Source: CAZGTQ01 sp964528575 (GTDB lineage: Bacteria; Planctomycetota; UBA1135; GCA-002686595). Taken from it: DNA of 19,461 bases. A model generated the notes under the pieces. It was not told where the DNA came from and did not search any database. It saw only the letters and a program-made list of their open reading frames with translations. The position numbers were made by a program, and so were the translations under genes. Within the stretch, counting starts at the first letter, position 1. Each line of letters starts with the position of its first letter. The DNA lies in contig CAZGTQ010000253.1 of NCBI GenBank assembly GCA_964528575.1, positions 1-19,461 on the forward strand, read 5' to 3'. Shown piece after piece: positions 8,283-14,585 of the stretch.

Positions 8283-8362
8283 GGGGATCGGTGCGGCCGG
8301 GGACGGGACGACCCCGCCTCGGAAGCGCATCCGCAGGGGCGCCGCGGTCCTGTCGCGCATTT

Positions 8363-8372
8363 ACGACGTCGT
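8363..8372. promoter_or_regulatory. 10-bp palindrome ACGACGTCGT in a divergent promoter region
   Basis: A perfect palindrome lies in the 189-bp gap between the divergent FG-GAP and GNAT genes, flanked by TGTC on the left (8351-8354) and GACA on the right (8373-8376). It could be an operator or part of overlapping promoters. The evidence is symmetry and position only. Confidence 0.25.
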
Positions 8373-8413
8373 GACAGCGGCGGCGTCGCGGCGTGCGGGC
8401 GCGCTCCCGCTGC

Positions 8414-8419
8414 TACCCT
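8414..8419 (+). promoter_or_regulatory. Candidate -10 element for the GNAT gene
   Basis: TACCCT in the context GCTACCCTGCC lies about 40 bp before the GTG start. It resembles the GCTACACTGG before the WD40 kinase. No clear -35 was found. Confidence 0.25.
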
Positions 8420-8459
8420 GCCGAGACGAATCGGCCCGCACTCGAGACGGGCCGGCCCC

Positions 8460-8984
8460 GTGACTGCGCACCGCATCGAAACGCTCGACGAGACGAGGGT
8501 CGCGGACTTCCACGCCGTGCTGGACTCACGCGCGTGCAGCCGCGCCTGCTCGTGCACGGCGCACTACCACCGCGACTGGGAGACGCGCGGACGCGAGCAC
8601 AGGGCCGCGATGTTCACGCGCGGCGAGCACGACGGCTTCCTGCTCTACGTCGACGACCGTCCCGCCGGGTGGTGCCAGTGCGCGCCGCTCGAGCGCTTCC
8701 GCTGGGGCCGCGACGTCGAGGCTCCGGCGGGGACGGTCGGCGTCTCGTGCATCGTGCTGCGACCGGAGCTCACGGGACGCGGGTTCTGCGTCGTGTTCCT
8801 GCGCGGCGTGCTCGACTTGTTGCGCGACGCTGGCTCGCCGGCCGTCGTTGCGATGGGGCACCGCGCCGAGGCGTACGACGATCCGGACGCGTTCCTCGAG
8901 CTGCCCGCGTCCGTGTGCGAGCGAGTCGGTCTTCGGCTGCTGCGCGACGATCCCGTCTGTCCGCTGTTCGCGACGAGGTGGTGA
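8460..8984 (+). CDS. GNAT-family N-acetyltransferase, cysteine-rich (174 aa)
   Basis: A single GNAT fold, predicted to transfer an acetyl group from acetyl-CoA to an amine; the substrate cannot be told. The acetyl-CoA segment is CIVLRPELTGRGF (about 97-109) followed by a long helix ending LLRDAG. The usual RxxGxG/A loop is slightly degenerate, with Cys110 at the last small-residue position. The N-terminus has C26, C30 and C32 (a C-x3-C-x-C cluster) and WCQC at 71-74, a feature of a GNAT subgroup with a Cys-rich amino end; nine Cys occur in total. The start is GTG: family similarity begins at HRIETLDETRVADF, and codons upstream belong to a frame lying antisense over the FG-GAP gene. It converges on the propeller gene with only 3 bp between stop codons and appears to be a stand-alone cytoplasmic enzyme. 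Confidence 0.82.
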   Translation: MTAHRIETLDETRVADFHAVLDSRACSRACSCTAHYHRDWETRGREHRAAMFTRGEHDGFLLYVDDRPAGWCQCAPLERFRWGRDVEAPAGTVGVSCIVLRPELTGRGFCVVFLRGVLDLLRDAGSPAVVAMGHRAEAYDDPDAFLELPASVCERVGLRLLRDDPVCPLFATRW

Positions 8985-8987
8985 GAG

Positions 8988-10445
8988 CTACCGCACGAGC
9001 GCCGCGCAACCGGCTTCGACGAGCGCGAGCAGCCCGGGCTCGAGCGACGGCAGCCCGCGCAACGAGAGGAACTTCGCGTGCCAGCGCGACATCGCCTCCG
9101 CCGTCGCGCGCTCGAGTGTCGCGAGCCCGTCGAGGTCGAGCGTCGCGACGTGGACCGGACCGAGCGCGCCGGCGGCCTCGGGCGTGAGCCGCTCGAGCCC
9201 CTCGAGCGAGAGGCCCCAGCCGCGGCACGTGCCGAGCGCGCGCAGCACCTCGACCGGCGGATCGCGCAGGCCGTCGAGCGAGAGGAAGACCTGCTCGCCC
9301 TTCCCCCGCCATGCCGCCAGCGCGCGCGCCGTGCTCTCGTCGAGCGTCGCGAGCCCGTCGAGGAAGAGGCCGCACCCAAGCTCCGCGAGCAACGCCGCGG
9401 TTGCCGCGTCGAGCGACTCGAGGTCGGGCAGCAGCACCGCGGCGCCGCGGAAGTCGCGCAGCGCCGCCGCTTCGGCCGGCGCGAGCTCGCGCACGCCCGC
9501 GAGGAAGAGCAGCGCGTCCTCGCCGCGCTGCGCGTCGCGCAGGAGCGCGCGCCGCAGCACCGGGTCGCGCTCGCCGTCGACCGGCAGCCACCGTTCGGCC
9601 GCGCGCTCGCCGCGCGCGGCGGCCGAGCGGCGGACGAAGCGCGCGAGGTCGGGCGGTGCGTACGCCGCCAGATCGACGTCGTCGCTCGCGAGCACGCGCT
9701 CCGCGCCCGTCACGAGATCGCGCTCGACGATCGCCCGGCGCGGGGCGTCCGCGCCCTCGGCCGCCTGACGGAAGAACAGGACGTGCCGCCGGTCGGGCGC
9801 GAACGACGCGAATCGCTCGTACGCGCCGGGCGCGCCGACGCGCTGCTCCGCACCGGTCGCGAGGTCGCGCAGCACGAGCGCACCTTCCGACGAGAACGCG
9901 ACGCGCTGCGCGAACGGATCCGCCTGCACGGTGTAGCGGTCCGCGGCCGGCTCGAACGCACGCCGCGGCTCGCCGCCCGCGACGTCGACGCGCCAGAGGT
10001 CGCGGCCGGGGTAGCGCTCGTACAGGACGCTGCGCCCCTCGCGATCGAAGCACGGGTCGTAGCCGTCGCCGAGCAAGCGCGTCGCGCCGCTCGCGCGCTC
10101 GAGGAGCACGACGTGCCATCCGTCGCTCGCGAGCGCGCCGCCGCTCGCCGCGAAGACGACGCGCGTCCCGTCGGGCGCCACGTCCGGCATCCGCACCTCG
10201 TCCCAGCCCGCTGCGAGCACCTCCGCGGCTCCCCCGTCGAGCGGCAACCGCTCGACCCGTCCCCCGCGCGTCACGACGAGGTGCCGCCCATCGCGGTCCC
10301 ACGCGAACGTCGACACGTCCGCGCTGCTGGGGACGACGCGCCGCTCCCCGCCGTCGAGGATCGCGACGGCGTCGCGCGTCAAGAGCGCGACGGGCGCGTC
10401 CTGAGGGGAAAGGGCGAGGAGGGCGAGGAGCAGGCCGAAGCTCAT
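8988..10445 (-). CDS. Exported TolB-like propeller fused to a leucine-rich-like solenoid (485 aa)
   Basis: A short hydrophobic N-terminus (MSFGLLLALLALSPQDA) looks like a signal peptide. Residues about 18-260 form a TolB/WD40-like propeller with motifs such as STFAWDRDGRHLVVTRGG, MPDVAPDGTRVVFAASGG, CFDREGRSVLYERYPG and FASFAPDRRHVLFFR. Residues 312-485 form about seven repeats of 23-28 residues with the pattern LxLxGLxxLxxxxAxALxxxxG, for example LFLDGLATLDESTARALAAW and LSLEGLERLTPEAAGALG, which predicts a leucine-rich-like solenoid. The ATG at 10445 is chosen because the signal sequence starts there; further upstream the frame runs into intergenic DNA and the NYN remnant. The ribosome-binding site is weak (G-rich stretch only). 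No catalytic residues are seen, so a binding or sensing role outside the cytoplasm is inferred. Confidence 0.82.
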   Translation of the reverse strand: MSFGLLLALLALSPQDAPVALLTRDAVAILDGGERRVVPSSADVSTFAWDRDGRHLVVTRGGRVERLPLDGGAAEVLAAGWDEVRMPDVAPDGTRVVFAASGGALASDGWHVVLLERASGATRLLGDGYDPCFDREGRSVLYERYPGRDLWRVDVAGGEPRRAFEPAADRYTVQADPFAQRVAFSSEGALVLRDLATGAEQRVGAPGAYERFASFAPDRRHVLFFRQAAEGADAPRRAIVERDLVTGAERVLASDDVDLAAYAPPDLARFVRRSAAARGERAAERWLPVDGERDPVLRRALLRDAQRGEDALLFLAGVRELAPAEAAALRDFRGAAVLLPDLESLDAATAALLAELGCGLFLDGLATLDESTARALAAWRGKGEQVFLSLDGLRDPPVEVLRALGTCRGWGLSLEGLERLTPEAAGALGPVHVATLDLDGLATLERATAEAMSRWHAKFLSLRGLPSLEPGLLALVEAGCAALVR

Positions 10446-10565
10446 GGCGCCCCCCCGGAGCTGTCCGGCTTCCGTGTTGGGGCGGGTCCGATTCGAGCAC
10501 GCCGGCCGCCATCCCGCGGCGGAAAACGCCGGGACTATCCCCTTCGCAACCACGCCCCTGACTAT

Positions 10566-10599
10566 TGGCGTGGAAGGGGTTCTGGCGTGGAAGGGGTTC
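10566..10599. repeat. Two perfect tandem copies of a 17-bp unit
   Basis: TGGCGTGGAAGGGGTTC occurs at 10566-10582 and again at 10583-10599 without a mismatch. It lies 121 bp upstream of the propeller-solenoid start (minus strand) and 5 bp past the end of the NYN remnant. It could be a tandem binding site or a simple duplication. Confidence 0.6.
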
Positions 10600-10603
10600 C
10601 AGC

Positions 10604-11104
10604 TCACCCGGACAACGAACCGTCCGCCTCGCCGGACTGCCCGTCGGAAAGAGTGGTCCCTAGAACGAGGTCGGCATGAGCACGAAGCTCCTGCTTCACG
10701 AACCGTGAGCCCAGGTCTTCCATGTACACCCGGAGGCCCTCGCGGCGCGCGAACTTGAAGGCGGGGATGAAGTCGCTGTCCCCTGCGACCACGACGATGA
10801 TGTCCACGAGCCGCCGTAGCGAGAGTCGCGATGTCCAGCCCGATGCGGAGGTCACGCCCTTCTGTTGAAAACTGGGCTGGAGGTCGCTCGCCTGGAGCGA
10901 CGACTGCCTTCCTTGACCAAGCGCTTTCAGGGAAGCAGGACGAATCGCCCACCCTCGCTTGGCCAACTCACCTTTCCGCAGCGCGTCTCCCCGCGCCCGC
11001 CCAGCGGTGTACGCAGGTCTGACGGCCGTCCTCCACGAGGCCCGGTCGTACCTGGATCGCATGCGCTGGCCCGACGGCCCCGCCGGCGTCCACTGCGGGG
11101 ACAC
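10604..11104 (-). pseudogene. Remnant of a NYN-domain (LabA/DUF88-like) gene with two compensating frameshifts
   Basis: The frame ending at 10604 contains a clear C-terminal half of a NYN domain, the PIN-like fold of predicted RNases. It includes GELAKRGWAIRPASLKAL, then SFQQKGV, VDIIVVVAGDSDFIPAFKFA (acidic GDSDF motif) and RREGLRVYMEDLG. The conserved stretch between KGV and RRLVDI is missing in this frame. It is present in a neighbouring frame at about 10818-10853 as DLRIGLDIATLA. Loss of 1 nt near 10853 and of 2 nt near 10818 explains this exactly. The amino end, including the usual N-terminal strand with the first catalytic Asp, is not recognisable. The stretch has lower GC (58-62% in two lines I counted) than its neighbours, which suggests foreign origin. 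The indels could instead be assembly errors. The 11104 boundary is only an upper limit. Confidence 0.72.
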
Positions 11105-11204
11105 GAACGTCGTCCTGCTCGAAGGCGCGGCCCACCGCGCGGACGTCGGAACGGGCGCGTGCGGCGATCTGGCCGAGACCGCCCAACACGAAGCAGTGCA
11201 GTTC

Positions 11205-13241
11205 TCACACCCCGTCCCGCGGGATGCGCACGCTCCACGAGCGCTCGCACGCCTCGCGCTCGCCCTCGAAGGCGCGCAACTGGGCGTCGAGCACGAACTC
11301 GTCCTCGGTCGCGCGCAGGCTGGTCGTCGTCTCGACGCGCGTGCTCCAGGCGCCGCGGCGGTGCGTCGCGCGGTGCACCGCTTCGGCGCGCGCCGAGAGC
11401 GGGTCCGACGGTTGGATCGCGAAGCGTTCCTCGATCGAATGGCCGTGGACGAGGCCGATCGACTCGAGACGCTCGAGCGCCGGCTCGCCCGCCTCGTCGA
11501 CGTCGAGCGCGAGCGTGTAGGTCGTCTCGCCCGTGTCGACGTCGCGCAGGATCGTGCGGCGCGTCCTCGCCGCGGTCAGCTCCGTCACCGCCGGGCCGGG
11601 CGCGGCCTCGGGCGTGGGGAACGGCGGCAGCGCGTCGTCGTCCGCGCGCGCGGGGCGCTCGGGGAGAGCGAGACGGCTCACGCCGGGGAGCACCGTCAAC
11701 TCGACCGGCCGGGGCGACGGCCAGACCATCGGCCAATACGCGGTCGAGAGCGCGAGGCGCACGCGGTTGCCGGCCGCGAAGGCGTGCGCGACGTCGTTGA
11801 GCGCGATCTCGACGCGGTAGCGCTCGCCCGGCACGACGCGCTCGACGCGCTCGTGGCCGTTGCGATGAGTCAGATTGAGCAGGCCGAAGGTCACGCGCGT
11901 CGAGCGGCCGTCGGGCAGCACGTCGCACAGACGCGCGACGACGAACGCGAGCGGACGATCGACCGCGAGCTGGAGCGTCAGCACTGCGGCGCCGAGGATC
12001 TCGAGCCGCGAGCGCAGCGGCGCCGAGTCGAACGCGAGGCTGCGGCCGTCGTCCGCGCGCTGCTCGCCCGGCGCCTCCCCCGCCTTGCCGAAGCCGCACC
12101 AGCTCCCGCCCGCGAGACCGGTCGTCTGCGGCGAGCGCGTGACGAGTGGCGCGTCCGAGCCGAGCTCCTCGCCGGGCGCGACGAGACGGTTCTGCCCCAA
12201 CGTGAGCTCGCGCGCGCGCACCGACGGCGACGGCCACAGCTCTTCCGCGACCCAACGCCCCGGACGATGGGCGTAGAACGTACTCGGCGCCACGCTCTCC
12301 TGCATCCACGCGCGGTAGAGCGGACCTTCCGCCAGCGGATCGTCCTCGCCGCACAGCCAGCGCCGCCACCAAGCGCGCGCGATCTGCAGGAAGCCGATGG
12401 GCGGGCCGGGGACGCCGCGGTGCGGATAGACGTGCGCCCACGGGCCGACGATGCCGCGGCGCGGCACGGTGAGCCCCGCGAGCAGGCGCGGGACGGCGTT
12501 CGTGTAACCGTCGGCCCAGCCGCCGATCGCGAGCACCGGGCAGGCGATGCGCGAGAAGTCCTCGCCGACCGAGCCGTGGCGCCAATACGCGTCGCGCCGG
12601 GCGTGGCGCAGCCAGGTCTCGGCGAACAGCGGCGCGCGCTCGAGGCGCTCGAGCCACATCGAGCGCCAGCGGTCGCCGACGATCGCCGGATCGGGCGCGA
12701 ACGCGTTGATCGTCGCGAGCACGGCTCCCCACGTCATGTTCTCGTTGAGCAGGCACCCGCCCATGTAGTGCGCGTCGTCGCCGTAGCGGTCGTCGGTGCT
12801 GCACACGCTGACGACCGCGCGCAGCTCGGGCGGCCGCAGCGCCGCGACCTGGAGCGCGTTGAAGCCGCCCCAGCTCTTGCCGATCATGCCGATCGCGCCC
12901 GAGCACCAGCTCTGCGCGCCGATCCAGCGCAGCGCCTCGACGCCGTCGAGCTGCTCCTGCTCGAGGTACTCGTCGAGCAGGACGCCGTCGGAGTCGCCCG
13001 AGCCGCGCAGATCGATGCGCAGCGACGCGAAGCCGTGGCCCGCGAACCAGCCGTGCATCGGCTCGTCGCGCCAGCGCGTCCCGTCGCGCTTGCGATACGG
13101 GATGTACTCGACGATCGCAGGGACGGGAGCGGAGCTCTCGGGGATCCACGCGCGCGCGGCGAGCCGGCACCCGTCCGACAACGGAATCCACAGGTTCTCG
13201 ATCGCGCGCACTCGGTGCGGAAACTCTTCGACGACTCGCAC
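11205..13241 (-). CDS. CocE/NonD-family alpha/beta hydrolase (X-Pro dipeptidyl-peptidase S15-like, 678 aa)
   Basis: An N-terminal alpha/beta hydrolase domain (about 15-300) is followed by the jelly-roll C-terminal domain typical of X-Pro dipeptidyl-peptidase and cocaine-esterase relatives (about 330-670). The predicted triad is Ser123 in GKSWGG, Asp244 in GGWADGYT and His270 in GPWAHVYP. DLRGSGDSDG at 77-86 is the usual segment before the nucleophile. Length and domain order fit the family. The reaction is hydrolysis of an ester or amide; the substrate cannot be inferred. No signal peptide is seen, so it is probably cytoplasmic. The GTG at 13241 fits the family N-terminus (EFPHRVRAIENLWIPLSDG); no Shine-Dalgarno is visible. 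It is divergent from the ATP-grasp gene with only 22 bp between starts, so the two are likely co-regulated. Confidence 0.93.
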   Translation of the reverse strand: MRVVEEFPHRVRAIENLWIPLSDGCRLAARAWIPESSAPVPAIVEYIPYRKRDGTRWRDEPMHGWFAGHGFASLRIDLRGSGDSDGVLLDEYLEQEQLDGVEALRWIGAQSWCSGAIGMIGKSWGGFNALQVAALRPPELRAVVSVCSTDDRYGDDAHYMGGCLLNENMTWGAVLATINAFAPDPAIVGDRWRSMWLERLERAPLFAETWLRHARRDAYWRHGSVGEDFSRIACPVLAIGGWADGYTNAVPRLLAGLTVPRRGIVGPWAHVYPHRGVPGPPIGFLQIARAWWRRWLCGEDDPLAEGPLYRAWMQESVAPSTFYAHRPGRWVAEELWPSPSVRARELTLGQNRLVAPGEELGSDAPLVTRSPQTTGLAGGSWCGFGKAGEAPGEQRADDGRSLAFDSAPLRSRLEILGAAVLTLQLAVDRPLAFVVARLCDVLPDGRSTRVTFGLLNLTHRNGHERVERVVPGERYRVEIALNDVAHAFAAGNRVRLALSTAYWPMVWPSPRPVELTVLPGVSRLALPERPARADDDALPPFPTPEAAPGPAVTELTAARTRRTILRDVDTGETTYTLALDVDEAGEPALERLESIGLVHGHSIEERFAIQPSDPLSARAEAVHRATHRRGAWSTRVETTTSLRATEDEFVLDAQLRAFEGEREACERSWSVRIPRDGV

Positions 13242-13263
13242 GGCCGGCCTAGGCTAACGTGCC
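13242..13263. promoter_or_regulatory. 22-bp gap between divergent starts with palindromes
   Basis: The whole gap between the hydrolase GTG and the ligase ATG is 22 bp. It contains GGCCGGCC (13242-13249) and GCCTAGGC (13247-13254), both perfect palindromes. No Shine-Dalgarno fits on either side. Promoters for both genes must overlap this segment or the opposite gene's coding start, and leaderless or near-leaderless messages are likely. Confidence 0.45.
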
Positions 13264-14541
13264 ATGACGAAGCGGATCCTCCTCGTCTTCGAGACCTCTT
13301 GGGACCGGCCGCAGCTCGAAGGGTGCCGCGCCACCTGGGACAGCCGTTACGAGGTCGTCTTCGCAGAGCCGAGCGACGACGACGTCGCGTGGGACCTCGA
13401 CATCCCCGCCTACGTCGCCGAGCAGTGCGAGCGCCTGCGCGGCTCGATCGACGGGGTGTTCAGCCTGAGCGACTATCCGGGCGCGACGGCCGCCGGCGCG
13501 ATCGCGACGGGGCTCGGTCTCGCCGGCACACGGCCCCAGATCGTGCTGCGCGCGTCGCACAAGTACTACTCGCGGCTGCTGCAGCGCGAGGTCGTGCCCG
13601 AGGCGGTGCCGGACTTCACGCTCGTCGATCCCGACCGGCCCGAGACCCTCGACGACGTACCGCGCTATCCGTGCTTCATCAAGCCGGTCAAAGGGGCCTT
13701 CTCGGTCATGTCCGGCGTGATCGGGAGCCGAGCGGAGCTCGACGCGTTCGTGTTCTCCGAGCGCTGCGACTGGTTCCGCAGCGAGTACCTCGCGATCTTC
13801 GCGCGGCTCGTCGAGCACTTCGACATCGATCAGCCCGGCCGCGCGTTCGTCGCGGAGGGGATCCTGCGCGGCGAGCAGGCGACGGTCGAGGGCTGGTGCT
13901 CGGAGACGGGCGAGGGGATCCTCGGCATCGTCGACTCCGGCTTCCGGCCGGGCACGCGCAGCTTCGTGCGCTTCGACTACCCGTCGGCGCTCCCGGCCGA
14001 CGTCCAGCGGCGCATGGGCGAGGTTGCGCTGCGGGTCGCGCGCCACGTCGGGCTGCGGGAGACGCTCTTCAACGTCGAGATGATCTGGGACCCCCAGACA
14101 GACGGCTTCGGCATCGTCGAGATCAACCCGCGCGGCTGCGGCCAGTTCGCGGACCTCTACGCGAAAGTCGACGGCCGCAGCAGTTATGAAGTCGCGCTTG
14201 CGCTCGCCGCGGGCGAGCCGGTCCCCGAGGCGCGCGGCCGCGGGGCGTATCGAGCGGCGGCGAGCTTCCCGTTGCGCGTCTTCCGCCCCGTGCGCGTCAC
14301 GCGCGTGCCGGACGCGGCGCGGCTGCGCGCGATCGAGCGGGCGAACCCGGGCACGCTCGTCTGGCTCGAGTGCGACGCGGGCGACGAGCTCACTGACTTC
14401 AAGACGCTCGAGGACGGCGAGAGCGCGCGCTACGGCATCGTCAATCTGGGCGGCGCGAGCCGCGCGGACCTCGACGCGCGCCTCGCGGCGGTGCTCGCCG
14501 ATCTCGACGTCGGGATGGAACCCGTTCAGCGGCAGCCGTAG
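13264..14541 (+). CDS. ATP-grasp domain protein, probable carboxylate-amine ligase (425 aa)
   Basis: ATP-grasp fold: an N-terminal Rossmann-like part (1-95; MTKRILLVFETSW), then the ATP-binding region (about 98-320) with SHKYYSRLL at 99-107, Lys140 in CFIKPVKGAF, Glu272 in FNVEMIWD and Glu286/Asn288/Arg290 in VEINPRGCGQ, which are metal and nucleotide ligands in the family. The C-terminal part (about 330-420) resembles the small sandwich domain after the grasp in L-amino-acid ligase-like enzymes. Members join a carboxylate to an amine or thiol through an acyl-phosphate using ATP; the substrate here is not predictable. ATG at 13264 has no visible Shine-Dalgarno. The gene is divergent from the hydrolase and converges on the TPR kinase with a 44-bp gap. 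A ligase paired with an amide/ester hydrolase may handle the same metabolite, which is an inference from position. Confidence 0.9.
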   Translation: MTKRILLVFETSWDRPQLEGCRATWDSRYEVVFAEPSDDDVAWDLDIPAYVAEQCERLRGSIDGVFSLSDYPGATAAGAIATGLGLAGTRPQIVLRASHKYYSRLLQREVVPEAVPDFTLVDPDRPETLDDVPRYPCFIKPVKGAFSVMSGVIGSRAELDAFVFSERCDWFRSEYLAIFARLVEHFDIDQPGRAFVAEGILRGEQATVEGWCSETGEGILGIVDSGFRPGTRSFVRFDYPSALPADVQRRMGEVALRVARHVGLRETLFNVEMIWDPQTDGFGIVEINPRGCGQFADLYAKVDGRSSYEVALALAAGEPVPEARGRGAYRAAASFPLRVFRPVRVTRVPDAARLRAIERANPGTLVWLECDAGDELTDFKTLEDGESARYGIVNLGGASRADLDARLAAVLADLDVGMEPVQRQP

Positions 14542-14585
14542 AGCGCGTCGTACACCTCCCCGCGCACGCCCGGCGCGGCGCGCGG

